Origin: Bolinopsis microptera
Lineage: Eukaryota > Ctenophora > Tentaculata > Lobata > Bolinopsidae
Length of the DNA stretch: 64,000 nt
Assembly: GCF_026151205.1 (NCBI RefSeq)
Contig: NC_087078.1
Coordinates: forward strand, 11,170,175 to 11,234,174
Direction: 5' to 3'
In this document: one piece after another, positions 32,145 to 43,614 of the stretch
How the letters are laid out: each line of letters begins with the position of its first letter
Numbering within the stretch: the first letter of the stretch is position 1
Position numbers and translations under genes: made by a program
Notes under the pieces: generated by a model
Databases searched by the model: none
Seen by the model: only the letters and a program-made list of their open reading frames with translations
Told to the model about the DNA's origin: nothing

Positions 32145-33541
32145 TTATAATGCCAGATAACCCCCTCTATATCCCTGAGCTGTCCCGCATCAGGGTTCGC
32201 AGATCCTCTTTAGAGTTTGTCCCAATTTCCTTCAGACAAGTAGCTTTGTCTTGGTCGGCCTTGCTGTGCTCTACCAGTACCCTGAATACGTTCCCATAAG
32301 ACTAAATCACTGGCAAGTAGCTCAGGATTTTACTAACATGTTCAGCCACTCAGAAGTGCCAAATGATCCTCTGGTTCATGAAATGAACAAAAATGAACTT
32401 AACCCTAAAATCGACTAAACTGAGTTGAAACCGATCAGAGTCTGTTGGTCAATTCGTGGGAATTTAGAATAATGTTTATTTATTTGTTCTTTTTGTTCAT
32501 TCCATGAACCAGGGGAATATTTCGCACTTTTAAGTGACTGGAAATGTTAGTACACATGCCCCTCTACCATACCAGATCCATTTCATGCCAGTTCAGGCAT
32601 AATTACCGCTAAAAAGCATGTTTCTAAATTTCTGTCAAATGTTTCCAAAATCTTAACTACTGCTCAGAAACCAAAATGGAAATATTGCCCAGAGCCCTTT
32701 CTGAACAAGCTGGACCCACTAAACTTCACGGGGACACTCCTGGTATCAATAGCAATCGGTTTCAGTTCAGTCCAGGACATTCTGAGACAATGTTCATTTT
32801 TTGTTCATTTCATTCATTCCATGAATTCGATAAATATTTCAAAACTAGCTGGAAATGTCAGTACACATGCCATCCTATCATACCAGAGCAAATTCTACTT
32901 AGTTTACGGACAAATACCGCCAAAAACATCGATAAAATGTTGTCTCCAACATCTTGGATACATCTTCTGTATTTTGGATACGGCGGGCGCCGTCTTGTTT
33001 CACCAACGAAATCCTACTAGCTTCATAAATTTTGATTAAATTTTACGCGCGCGGCGAGACGCACGGATTTTCGGAAATGAACGAATTTAAGTAAACCCGA
33101 TTTATTATTTTTGCTCTGAAAATTAATATATAGGTGGAAGTAGAACCCAACTTTATTGCACTCTACGCATCTAAAACTCACATTAGTAGTAATGTTAGTT
33201 GTCGCTTAACTAAACCATTTCAGATTTTATGTCGAGTTACGTCATTGTTTGCATCATTGATGTAAAATATACCTGGAAGAAACTCCTTCTAGCAGCACCT
33301 CACGCATGATGAGTGATAGCTCATATCGAAAACCCCCGAGCTGAAGTGTGTGTCACACGAGAGTCTGCAACATGGTGTGTAGTTAATACTTTTGAAAATT
33401 AATTATTTCACCACTAGAAGATTTACAGGTTGTAATTGTAATAAGTCTATCTATGTGTTATGATTCATGTTTGTCTATTAATAATAATTATTTTTCTCAG
33501 GAGTCACGTGCGAAGGACAAAATTTGCCGTTACGGCAGTAG
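32145..33541. other. Gene-free stretch with diverged repeats
   Basis: A sequence with TTCATTCCATGAA and GGAAATGTTAGTACACATG occurs at about 32490-32560, directly again at about 32800-32880, and inverted at about 32336-32400. No coding exon was recognised. Confidence 0.55.
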
Positions 33542-34000
33542 ACAATTCTAGCTAAGAAAGCAGAGTTCAGAGCAGAATTGAAGCAGAAAGCTGCCGACCA
33601 ACACCTGTACCTCTCAGCCCTTGTTCCGGAGTATCAGGTGGTTGGATCCGACATCCGGAAAGCCTTCCAACGGATCGGAGCTCTACCTTTCATCCCTCCT
33701 GATGACATTCACTACGCAGGGCAGACCTTTAGACCTATCCTCTCCGCAGATATGGATGTCTTAACATTATACTTTGAGTCCACGTGGATGGGAACACCAA
33801 ACAGACCTGCTCGCTTCGATCACCTGTCCTGGAACCAGTACGATTGCTGTCTAGCTGGTCTCCCACGCTCTTTGAACCTTACAGAAGGATGACATAATGG
33901 TTTCCGCAGCCTCGTCCAGTGTTCAAATCCTACCATCTGGAAATTCCTTGAAGCCCTCAAACTAGAGCAAGGACTAACAGACTCAACACTGACAACACTC
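33542..34000 (+). pseudogene. MULE (Mutator-like) transposase-related pseudogene, C-terminal part
   Basis: Open from 33542 to a TGA at 33890. It reads LYLSALVPEYQVVGSDIRKA, then YFESTWMGTP, then FDHLSWNQYDCCLAGLPRS. This matches the end of MULE/FLYWCH proteins (YFE.TWIG...FP...WN.YD...GLPRT.N..EGWH). The TGA replaces the Trp of the EGWH motif, and the same frame goes on (NGFRSLVQ, TIWKFLEALKLEQ) to about 34000, where a LINE piece takes over. So it is dead, broken by a nonsense change and an insertion. Confidence 0.7.
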
Positions 34001-34006
34001 TTGGAG

Positions 34007-34565
34007 TATTTTAAGACAGGACAACACTTGTTATGCTCCAGCTCTACAAATCCCTGATAAGGTCCAGAGTGGAGTACTGCTGCCCGCTTTGGAATCAAAA
34101 CAAGATCTAGCATACAACGCTAGTTCACCAGACGGATTCTAGGGCTCAGAGACACCGATTAAATGGAATAGACTGAAGGAACTGAAACTTACATCACTGC
34201 AAAGACGCCGAGAACGCTACACCATCATACATCTGTGGAAAGTTCTCCAGGGAATATGTCCAAATGTTCTAGATGTACAGTTCAGAGAGAATGCCAGACT
34301 GGGAGTTAAAGTTATACTCCCTTCTCTCACCAAACAAGCATCAGCTGCTGCACGCTCCACCTACGACCACTCATTCGCAGTAAGAGCTGGAAGACTCTGG
34401 AATGTTCTCCCCAAAATTGTCAATACTCAAAGGACTTTGACAAGCTTCAAGACATCTCTTGGAAACTTCCTAGACACCCTTCCAGAATCCAGACAAGCCC
34501 CTACTTCTGGATACAGTGCAGAAAACTCTATTTCTACAGACATAGCGGAGTTCTACAGTTACTAG
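34007..34565 (+). mobile_element. CR1-like LINE, 3' fragment
   Basis: The plus strand gives VMLQLYKSLIRSRVEYCCPL, then LTSLQRRRERYTIIHLWKVL and AGRLWNVLPKIV to a stop near 34565, the C-terminal part of a CR1-type reverse transcriptase ORF, with an in-frame TAG at 34110 and other damage. It interrupts the MULE pseudogene. A fragment of the same subfamily is at 48690-49285 (-). Confidence 0.8.
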
Positions 34566-34644
34566 CTACGAGTCCACATGGATCGAGATCTCATCAATCC
34601 TACCTTCGCTCACTACAAATGGAGTCCACCAAGATGCTGCTTCC

Positions 34645-34862
34645 CCGGAGTTCAACATAGCTGAAGGATTGCTCCACGGCCTCTACTGCACTCAATGTTA
34701 TCCTTTTCAAACCTTACTATCTGGAAATTTCTGGACTGTCTGAAGGCGGGGCAGGACATAACATATGTGAAACTCACGAAGAGACTGTGCAGAGAACGTC
34801 CTAGCCGAGGAGCAGCAAAGTGGATCTTAAGTATGACGAGAGACTGCAGACTGTTAACTTGA
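34645..34862 (+). pseudogene. Second MULE C-terminal fragment
   Basis: NIAEGLLHGLYCTQC followed, one frame away, by LTIWKFLDCLKAGQDITYVK and RERPSRGAAKW. The order (EGW-H..., TIWKFL) repeats that of the fragment at 33880-34000, so a second MULE copy abuts the LINE insertion. Confidence 0.55.
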
Positions 34863-35114
34863 TTTTCTTAAAAGTTATTGGATGTTTGATTTGAATTTAT
34901 GATATAATGAATTTGTGATTTAAATTTATTAACATGACTTTCAAATTGATAATCTCTCTTGGTGAAGAATATAATAATAATTTGTATAATTTGTAAAGTT
35001 CGTAGATTCCTCTACAGGGTCATCGAATAGTTCGACCGCCCTTGTTTAACAGTACACTACATTGTAGATGTTCTGAAGGAGTATCCTAAGATTCTTGATC
35101 TTTTGGCACAGGCA
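34863..35114. other. AT-rich spacer with a dispersed repeat
   Basis: A 40-bp piece at 35003-35045 is the inverse of 20700-20745. Confidence 0.5.
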
Positions 35115-35290
35115 CCCCTCCTCATTTAACCCTCAATCAAGTTTCCTATCATTCGGCTAATTCGACCGAGGAGATCACATAGATCCAATGAATCCTTAGC
35201 TACTCCCTAGACTGAGTAAAACTGGGATTCTAACCCTGAACCTTCTGTACAGAAGGCGTAAGCTCTAACCACTAGGCCACCCAGCCATTG
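35115..35290 (-). mobile_element. tRNA-derived SINE, best copy
   Basis: The minus strand begins GGCTGGGTGGCCTAGTGG (box A region) and has GGTTAGAATCCCAG (box B), with a paired CCTTCTGTACAGAAGG arm between. The body follows (AGTCTAGGGAGTAGCTAAGG) and ends GAGGGTTAAATGAGGAG. The tRNA acceptor stem is not closed at its 3' side. Body copies occur at 22230-22300 and 36258-36345. Confidence 0.7.
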
Positions 35291-37671
35291 AGAAAAATTG
35301 GGGGAAATTCAACTAAGCGTCGCTTATTTTCGGTACTGCTTGTCCCCGTTGACTAACCGACGTGTTACCACACTTAGTATTTAGGCTTCATGCAGAGAAA
35401 AGCATGTCAAGACGATAATCCCGCCTAGGCCATATTACAATTCAAATACACGATGCAACGAATTTTGAGGCCATGCCTTGGCCTTGTTCATACAAGTTGT
35501 ATATCCTACTGGAGAACTAAAGCAATATTGGACCGCATTCTTTGTTGGCACCGCAATCATTTCCTATTCTAACATACATAGCACAATAACATTGAACATA
35601 GGTAAGCAAGCAACACCACGATTTTCTCGTAAAATCGGTAATATTTCTGTATTTAATGTAGAGCCGGGCGCTAGATCACAGATATCCCTAGATATGCACG
35701 ATCTTTGATCCATCTAGGGTCGCCCCTGAAATTGGAGATACTCTCTCTAAGGCATGCTACCATCTTATTTCACAATTGCCTGTAGGGAGGTACCCCAAAA
35801 ATTACCTCTTTAACTAACAGTTGCACTGCCACCAGACAGGAGGGTGTAAAATGCAGCTCTGATTTGAAGAAATCAATATGACTGAAGACTCTTATAAAGC
35901 TAATTTGTAGCGGTTGCATCGGCAATCTGTTCAGCCGACAACCACTACATTTATTGATTACGAGCTGTGCTTGTAATCGATAAAGGATTCCAATGTTGTA
36001 GTGTCAGAGTCAGTAAATTAACGCATGCTACCCTAAATTAACGCATGCTACCGGCCCTGTACCCCAATACACACGATGTCCTCAGACCTCATCATTGATT
36101 CTCCAGTAAATTTAACGACTTTACTTCGGAGTATTCCAACAGCCACATTGTTACACACGTGCAACCAGCCAATTGCAGGTAGCCGAAGGATTAATTTTGG
36201 CCAGTGACGGTTAAACTTAAAGTAGTGTGTACCGTACTTCGCCCGAGACTGCTGCAATGTGCAGCTCCTCATTTAACCCTCACTTCCGATTTCCCGAGTA
36301 TTCGGCTGATAGAAATGTTCCCTTTGTCTATAAGTATAACCATGACGATCCAATAAATGTAAGCAAAAACTATATCCATCACTTATTTATCGCCATTTAA
36401 AAGTTTATAATATTTGACCCTATGTTCTCCAGTCCTAATAATATAATATATAATATAACCGGCCCGTATAATATAACCCGTAAAGACTAAGAGCGAGTAG
36501 TGCGACCGACGTAAGCCTTTCCACAGACACTTCATTGGGAAATAACAAATAAATGATGTTGTAACTCTATAAGCAGTAGAAGTTTCCACTTTCCAAGGGA
36601 AGCTTTAAGTTCACAACATTTGCAATTGCATCGTGGCACATTGCATTCGCTGGTTCATGGTTGGGCCATGTTTAGCTCCTAAAGCAAGTAAAGTTCTTTC
36701 AATTTGACGAGGCGATATTTTAACAACATAACTCGCAGGACTGCTGTATTTAGCACACGCGCGACTGTAATGATATGAAAAATGAGCCGTCCGCTCATGC
36801 CTATATATAGTCATCGTGTCCATAGTTCACATAGCCATGTGCCTACGCGTACTGCGTGACGCGCTTGTTTCACAAGTAGGATAGGCACATACAGATCAGC
36901 ACACATAAGATGGTACGTGTGCGCGCGCGCAGTGCTGACAATAGCGTCGTATTTAACCGGGTGCACGTACATCGTGTGCGATGATTGGTATCTATTTGAG
37001 GGTTTATGTCTATTCCAAGAAGTTTTTAGACGATGAAATCAGAAATACAGGAATTGTGGTACAATAAGAAATTAGAAATTTTAAAAATCCTACGATTGAA
37101 ATACAATTTGAATTACAACAGGATTACATAAAAATATAAGTATTCTTTGTATATTATAAAGAAACTAAAAAGCCCGTGGTCACACAAAGGAAGCTAATAG
37201 TATTCTTTTTAGTCAGTTTTTATCGCATCAAAAAATATCTGTCACGACCGAGTATACAGCCCATTAAAATATAGCTCGCAATGAACACAACGTATAATTA
37301 CCACAACGTATAATTACCACAAAACCGATAAAAATGTCGTTTTAACAACTTTCACGTGGACGGTCGTACAATGTACAAAGATAATTCTAGAATTATAGTA
37401 GAGATAGTTTTACAATTTGAATTGCATGTAAATAATTTTCAAATGATTCTGTCATAAATGCTAAAAACAATTTCGTACATAAACAAATAATATGTACTAA
37501 ATAACTAAAGACAATTTCATAGAAATGATTACGGAAGATTACAGATTGAAAGTATAAATGATAACGAGATTACATCACACTTCGTGATCCGCAAGAAACG
37601 GATTCATTTGCATAACATATAACATATAACAATCCGGTGACCGACAACCAATCCATCCGGCCGCAACAATC
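35291..37671. other. Gene-free stretch with a SINE fragment and short duplications
   Basis: A 20-bp direct duplication (CTAAATTAACGCATGCTACC) at 36012-36050 and a SINE fragment (36258-36345) lie here. A TATA-like CTATATATAG at about 36800 has no convincing gene beside it. The rest is AT-rich. Confidence 0.5.
36258..36345 (-). mobile_element. SINE, 5'-truncated copy
   Basis: Matches the 3' body of the SINE at 35115: ATTGGATC..., AGCCGAAT, and the tail GAGGGTTAAATGAGGAG. Confidence 0.6.
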
Positions 37672-37796
37672 ACTTCGCGATCAGTAAGAAATAGGTTAGA
37701 TCTTTCAGTCCCAACATTGACTTCGTGATCAGTAAGAAACAGGTTAGATCTTTCAGTCCCAACATTGACTTCGTAATCAGTAAGAAACGGGTTCAT
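37672..37796. repeat. 48-bp minisatellite
   Basis: About 2.5 to 3 units of a sequence with CAGTAAGAAACAGGTTAGATC and CCCAACATTGACTTCG; a diverged unit begins at 37575. The minus frame reads NLFLTDHEVNVGTERS repeatedly, but its context gives no sign of a gene. Confidence 0.85.
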
Positions 37797-39095
37797 TCCT
37801 GCAGGCCCAACTCCGACCGGATGCTGAAAAAGTACATGTTGTCATTGACATATTTACTCATCTGTAAATGTAATCTACTAATCTGTTACGTAAAACAGCA
37901 AATGATATATTTCAGCCCCTATCACTTGATCGTGCTAATATTTAATATGTAAGATACATTTTGTTCTTTACTACTGCCCGATCGGATGAACTGGGAAGTT
38001 AGGGGAGAATAGTGGAACTAATAATATTTTCACAATAAATGTATTTAATTTTAATTGCGGTTGTGAGTATAGTTAAACATTGACACTGAAATGATGCGAG
38101 AGATACTCTTTTGTGCTAATAAGGACATAAAGTGCTCGGTTGATCAGGAGCGAGCTTAGTGTGCAGTGTGAGCTGAAGACAATTTACACAAGTATTTTGA
38201 AAGCTCCTGCTAATAAAATCCTTTCATATCACTTGTATGTTTTAAATATCCCCCTCCAGGTTAGTGTGAGTGTGTGCAGTGCAGGAGCGACACGGGCGAT
38301 TGTGTCGCTCCTACGCTACACTCTTAATCTCGGTTTACCGTGCAACTGCAAGGCATAATGCAGAAGATTTTCTATTTCAAAGTTAGCTACTATACTATCA
38401 AAGAAAGCTTGTAGGATCAGAGGTTATAAGTTGGCAACATACAGCTTAACTGAATATAGGTAGCAAGTTTTGTGAGATGTGCTTCAGTGAGCGGAAATTA
38501 AAGTCACGACGACGTCGCAGATTGTGAGTCAGCGAAGCTACATTTACCGACTTCTAATCCCGGACCTTACTAAAATGTATTCCAATGAAATCGCAAATTT
38601 GGAAAGAATTAGCTACGGTAACAAGACATCTGTCCGACAGCGACTATTGTCCGACTCAAGTTATCAGAAAAAAAGACATATGTCCGGAATTGTGATATAA
38701 TTTCAATACGACACATTTCCAATTAGAGACGTGATCTGAACTGTTACTAGCTACTTTGTATACGTAACATTTCCAATTTGATATATGATCTGAGCTGAAC
38801 TCTACCATAGTTAATTTTCATTTGATGTCGATATATTGGACGAATGTTATAAATAAATCAGTTCAGGACATGGTCCTTCGAGCCTTGCTTGCGTCGAGGG
38901 GGTAAACTGAAGATTGGTTGCGTTTTTGGATTGCGATAACTGATTCCCATACCGCTCTCTTATATGCACTGTAGGCTGTGATGTGATCGACAGCCTGTTA
39001 CAGCTTGTTAGTGTACGGCTAGCACGATCCTGTCCTCAAATAGTCAATCACGTATCGATGGATCGGATCTCAATGGATCAAATCAGGATTAGGAC
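37797..39095. other. Gene-free stretch
   Basis: AT-rich with no recognised exon. It carries a loosely repeated GTCCGAC/GTCCGGA motif at 38630-38690. Confidence 0.5.
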
Positions 39096-40676
39096 AGTGG
39101 GAGCCACTGGGAGACCTTGGGTCAGAAAACTGATCCGGCCCCCAAGAGGGGTCAGATCACATCACTAATTAGTGACGTATAATTAGTGATGTGATTCACT
39201 GATTCATGGATTGAATATAATTGACACATAAATGGGCTAGATCTGGGGTAGAGTTCACATGTAAATTCTGTAAATCATAGCTGTACATTAAGAAGTAAAC
39301 ATGATCTGACTGCTCGACTCGTAGACCACATAAGGGACGGGAGCTCTTGCTTAAGGGGGGTTCTCGTATCAAGGGATGTGAGACGTACTTGCCAAAGGCA
39401 TGTAAGGGGAGTGAGCCGATCAAGTGTTCTTAGGTATATATACTGGAAGATAGAAGGTCGCATTCTATCAACAGTCATGCCTACCTTCTCCAAGTTCCTA
39501 AACGGTTTCAGAGGATCAAGGATGTCAACAAGTGCTTGATTCTGACAGATATACCTACACCAGGAAGAAATCTGATGACAGCGTCCTCTCCTCTGCTTGG
39601 CGTTGCCAGAAGAACAAAACTCTTATATGTCCCTGCCACTGTTACCTCGCTCTCACAGACAACACTCTTTCCATTGGACGTAAACCAGATTCGGCTACCC
39701 CACTGAGACTCGAACTCCTTACAACGCTCAAGAGGAAGGCTGCAGAACAACCCCTGTCGGCGACTCAGAACCTGATATCAGAAGTCCTTGCTAATGCTTC
39801 AACAGAAGTAAACCAGACGCTACCTAATATGGAATCCCTAGGAAAAGTCGTCCAACTAGCCAGAGCTTCTGCCTCCGGATCTGCCCAACATACCGAGTCG
39901 AAGACTTCTCTTGAATTCGTTCTTCCTCCCAGCTGCACATCTACAAGAAGAGACGAACAATTTATCCTCTTTGATGGGAAGACTGACAGAGATGAGAGAA
40001 GATATTTCCCCAAAGTTACACCATACATATCCAGAGGATATGTGGGTGTTCTGGAATCATTTCGCCAGTATTATTCAGGATCCAGAGCTCCCTCGGAGAG
40101 GTTTCAAAGAGGTTTCAAAGAGGTTTCAAAGAGGTTTCAAAACCCGAGTGAATCGCCCAAAGCCCTCTGTTCAAGAATATTTTCGTGCTATTAAGGAACA
40201 ACAGGTTGTTACAGATTATCATCTGGATCGGCTTGCTGTTGGAAAGACTCCTTCCAAAAAGAAGAGGATTTCCAGCAGTATTCTGTACAACCTTTCTTCT
40301 ACACGGCATACCCAACAAAGATTGAGTAATTGTTCGCTGTTGCGAAATACTTTGGTAATTATATTGAGTAATTTGTTGTATTCTGAAGTATTATATCATT
40401 AATCGATTTAACATTTTAATAACATTTTATAACCAACCAATACATTGTCTCAATTTAAAACATGTTCACTTCTTAATTTATAGCTTCTATGTACAGAGTT
40501 GTCATATGAACTCTACCCCAGATCTAGCCCATTTCCAGCTCAATTATATTCAATCCATGGATCAAATCACTAATTATACGAGACAAGCTTCAAGCTTGCA
40601 TGTTACTTACTTGATGACGTATATGGTAGTCATATCACTTCTGACCCAAGGTCTGGCAGCCGTGGGAGCAACGTCA
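39096..40676 (+). mobile_element. MULE with long terminal inverted repeats
   Basis: Left (39096-39305) and right (40464-40676) ends are inverted copies: ACCTTGGGTCAGAA, AATTAGTGAT, CATGGATTGAATATAATTGA, ATGGGCTAGATCTGGGGTAG, and TTAAGAAGT.AACATG all occur in both, on opposite strands. Between them sits a FLYWCH/MULE pseudogene. Long inverted repeats around a MULE gene are typical of Mutator-like elements. No target duplication could be read, partly because another MITE abuts the right end. A third copy of the end sequence lies at 18413-18690. Confidence 0.7.
39460..40400 (+). pseudogene. FLYWCH/MULE transposase pseudogene with central deletion
   Basis: The first part (frame of 39532-40110) reads SDRYTYTRKKSDDSVLSSAW, WRCQKNKTLICPCHCYL, then LRLELLTTLKRKA and FILFDGKTDRDERRYF: a FLYWCH-like zinc finger (W-x-C...C...) and the region before the MULE core. 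The second part, in another frame from about 40040 (VNRPKPSVQEYFRAIKEQQV, AVGKTPSKKKR, RLSNCSLLRN), is the extreme C-terminus. The catalytic core between them is deleted, and four tandem GAGGTTTCAAA units (40099-40142) sit at the junction. Confidence 0.65.
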
Positions 40677-40680
40677 CGAG

Positions 40681-40929
40681 ATTACCCGTGAGCTTGTGAA
40701 ATACGAATGTGATCCGAAATTACAATTGTAATCCGAAAGTCGGACAGATGTCGCCAAAAATTACTTCTGTCCGAAACCGCTAATTCGGCTGTCGGATAGA
40801 TCATTAGCTACTAAATTCATGGCATGAAATAAAGCATTAATCCTGTAATACAGTTACTATACCATATACAGTTACTATACTGAAAAAAAAATACGGATCA
40901 TATTCGTATTTCACAAGCTCACGGGTAAT
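40681..40929. mobile_element. MITE with 36-bp terminal inverted repeats
   Basis: Left end ATTACCCGTGAGCTTGTGAA, right end its complement, with only one mismatch over 36 bp. TA stands at each border (TA|CCCG...CGGG|TA), compatible with a Tc1/mariner-type MITE. It abuts the right end of the MULE and a G tract. Confidence 0.8.
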
Positions 40930-41339
40930 GTGGGGGGGGGGGGGCTGCTGGAGACGAAGAAGTTAAAATACGGAACAAAATCCGAGATGTTACGTGCAAA
41001 GGTTGAGGTTAACTTATAGCTGTAATTACTGGTAATAGTAATACTGGAATCACAAATAGCTCTTACTTTTTGACATGCCGTTTCCTTAGTAGTTTAAATA
41101 ATCCTAATCTGGTTTGGTACAATGGTCCCTTATCATAATGAGATTAACCATTTCAAAAAGTTGCTCAATACGTTGTGCGAGTTGAATAAATTAATTTTCC
41201 AATGAATCACTTTAATTTTCCAGTTTTACCAGTAAGTACGACATGTAAGTTGACAAGTAAATACTCCGACTTTAGCTCGAGAAGTCGAGACATCCCAGGA
41301 ACGTTTCTCGCATTCAGAAGCTCAAACCAGCCCACCCCC
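40930..41339. other. Spacer between MITE and Merlin-like element
   Basis: Begins with a G tract of about a dozen bases; nothing else recognised. Confidence 0.5.
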
Positions 41340-41357
41340 ACATGTTCGGCAGTATCT

Positions 41358-42218
41358 TAGTAGAGGCTCTTACGGGCATTGTCTGCTCGATACGTTAGGG
41401 ACCCCAGATACACCTTACTAGACGTATTTTTGACCGTAGAATCGATTGAAAGTGGTTTCAAGATGATTGGACTGATTGTTCTGGGGTAAAATCGCAAAAA
41501 ACCGATTTTTGGGCCAAAAATAGGCCAAAAAACCATGTTTTTTGATATTTTGAGCAAGTTAATTTTGTTGGCATGTCGGCAAAACTTGCATAAAGATAGC
41601 TAAAAGACAGCCGCACAAGATTGTATAAAAATAAAACAAATCCCTCTATTTGTTCTGAGGTAAAAATCCAAAAAAGTGGTAAAAATTTTGACTTTTTTGC
41701 TTGAAGTTTGAATAATTTTTTGCAGTTGTATTAAATCAACCCAAAAATAGTCACATCGTGTTTGCCTAAATTTTTCCTTTCCGAGAAGTACCCACTTCAT
41801 ATACTTTATCGAAGTTTGAATATTGTCACTCCGCAAGCGTTTTTGCCAAATTTTCGACGCGCACTACGCGCAAAAGCATTTAGTTGTTATCAATTGGCAC
41901 CCGCGCGTTCATCATAAATTTCAAACAGCTATAACTCAGCGAGATTATGTCCGTTCTAGCTCATATTTTCACACTAAATAGAAAATAATGTGATCTTATT
42001 GCTGACAAAATATGAATATAATTACTCTATTTGCCTTAGAGTAATAGACTGTCAAAGTTTAAAACGCGCATTGGTATAGCACGTGACTAATAAGTCCAAA
42101 TTTATACTTCTTAACATATTATCGATCCTTAGACATCATACTATTGTGTCCAATTAGCGGTTAGGTCTCTAAACTCGTAGCAGAAAACACGTCTTTTTGC
42201 CCGTAAGAGCCTCTACTA
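41358..42218. mobile_element. 861-bp inverted-repeat element nested in the Merlin-like element
   Basis: Ends TAGTAGAGGCTCTTACGGGC and the exact complement, flanked by TCT on both sides (41355-41357 and 42219-42221). Removing it with one TCT restores CAGTATCTAGATAG, exactly what the other Merlin end shows, so the empty site is known. The interior has two short minus-strand frames (66 and 78 codons) of no known family. The superfamily is unknown; it makes a 3-bp duplication. Confidence 0.85.
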
Positions 42219-42559
42219 TCTAGATAGCCCGACCCCTGTCCGCGGACAACTGTCCACGAACAACTGTCCACGAACAACTGTCCACGAACACCTGTCTACC
42301 AGATCATGTTATAACTGCATAATAACAGTATCCCCTGAATCAAGCAACAGGTGTTTGTGAATAGTTGATTGGTTACCAGATCATATGACAGCAAATGTTA
42401 TGAAATTGAATGGTATGTATGGTATCTTGGATGCAATTAGTTACGACTAGCATAATCAAACTATTGATTACGATTCAAATGTGGTCCCTCGGATATAATG
42501 AGTTACGAATAATATTGATTGTAGCGTAGTATATTCCTGACATGGTACTCTTCTGTCTA

Positions 42560-42691
42560 ATGGACGAAATTAATGGACCCACGGCCTCCTTAGAGAATGC
42601 TCGAGACTTCCTATTCCAGAAAAACCTCCTAAAGAGCTCCATGTCCTGTCCTGGGTGTAACGCATCTATGTCCCTGGTTCCCTGCTCGTAA
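42560..42691 (+). pseudogene. N-terminus of an IS1595/Merlin-type transposase
   Basis: ATG at 42560 opens 43 codons: MDEINGPTASLENARDFLFQ, KNLLKSSMSCPGCNASMSLV. The C-x2-C after a helix with LL is the zinc-ribbon start of ISXO2-like transposases. The frame ends at TAA, but CTC|GTAAGG there looks like a splice donor, so this may be a first exon whose partner is lost. A diverged copy of the start is at about 45388 in the second Merlin-like copy. Confidence 0.55.
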
Positions 42692-42911
42692 GGTTGCTTA
42701 ATCGTTTCATAAGCCTTGACACCACCGCTGATTGAAATTCGCGTGCGATGATGTGAACCCTGCTTGATTCAGGGGATACTGTTATTATGCAGTAATATGA
42801 TCTGGTATACAGTTGTTCGTGGACAGTTGTCCGCGGACAGGGGTCGGGCTATCTAGATACTGCCACATGTTCATACTTAATTAATTTCAATGTTCGCAAA
42901 AGTTGTGTCTT

Positions 42912-43614
42912 GCTATTTTCCGATTAGTTGCAGCCAAATAGTACAGCAGGTCGCAATTTAACTTTGATTCTTTCTTACAGCAGGCAACTTAACAAGGATC
43001 TGAGAATATTCCGGTAGAAACGTCTTCCGCCCCGAGGTAATAAGTACATAAATTTCGACTCGCGAGAGCGTACAAATAGGTTTTGACCTAATAACTCAAC
43101 AACCTGAAGTCTGTAGACTTTAAAACTATGCTCTACCCCACTTAATGTGATGATGCTGACCATTTTTATGCCCAAGATGAGCCCTTAGCTCCCATCAGAA
43201 GCTGAGATATCTTGTAATAAGTACATAAATTTTGGCTCGCGAGAGCGTAAAAATAGGTTTTGACCTAATTAGTAATTACTTAACAACCTGAAGTCTGTAG
43301 ACTTTAAAACTATGCTCTACCCCACTCAATGTGATGATTCTGATCATTTTCATACCCAAGTTGATATCCTTTCTCCAATCAAAAGTGGAGATATGTGGGG
43401 TTAGAAATCATGAAAGCGTCAAAAAGGGCGTGGTCAATTGAGCAAAACTGCCCCACATTCAGAAAGTCTACCGAAGCCAAATTTGTTCCCCGGGGCGGAA
43501 GACGTGTCTACCGGAATATTCTCAGAACCTTGTCTAGTTGCCTGCTGTAAGAAAGAATTAAAGTTAAATTGTGACCTGCTGTGACTATTTGACTGCAACT
43601 AATTGGAAAATAGC
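42912..43614. mobile_element. Foldback element with arms of about 124 bp
   Basis: The left arm starts GCTATTTTCCGATTAGTTGC and the right arm is its complement ending at 43614, with about ten mismatches over 124 bp (shared CTTTCTTACAGCAGGCAACT, GAGAATATTCCGGTAGA.AC). The centre holds a diverged direct duplication of about 180 bp (43036 and 43217; both with AACCTGAAGTCTGTAGACTT). No coding frame and no target duplication seen. Confidence 0.85.

Larger units (their letters stand above)
41348..42864 (+). mobile_element. Merlin-like (IS1016/IS1595-type) DNA transposon with 8-bp target duplication
   Basis: Ends GGCAGTATCT...AGATACTGCC, flanked on both sides by ACATGTTC (41340-41347 and 42865-42872). 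Inverted repeats continue inward: AGATAGCCCGACCCCTGTCC, GCGGACAACTGT, CAGATCAT, ATAACAGTATCCCCTGAATC. The left repeat is interrupted ten bases in by another element (41358-42218). An 8-bp duplication with GG ends is the Merlin pattern, and a transposase-like zinc ribbon (42560-42691) agrees. Without the insertion it is about 650 bp, so non-autonomous. Confidence 0.8.

Noticed and set aside
35185-35290. tRNA gene on the minus strand
   Set aside because: Boxes A and B are present but the acceptor stem does not pair and a SINE body follows, so it is a SINE head.
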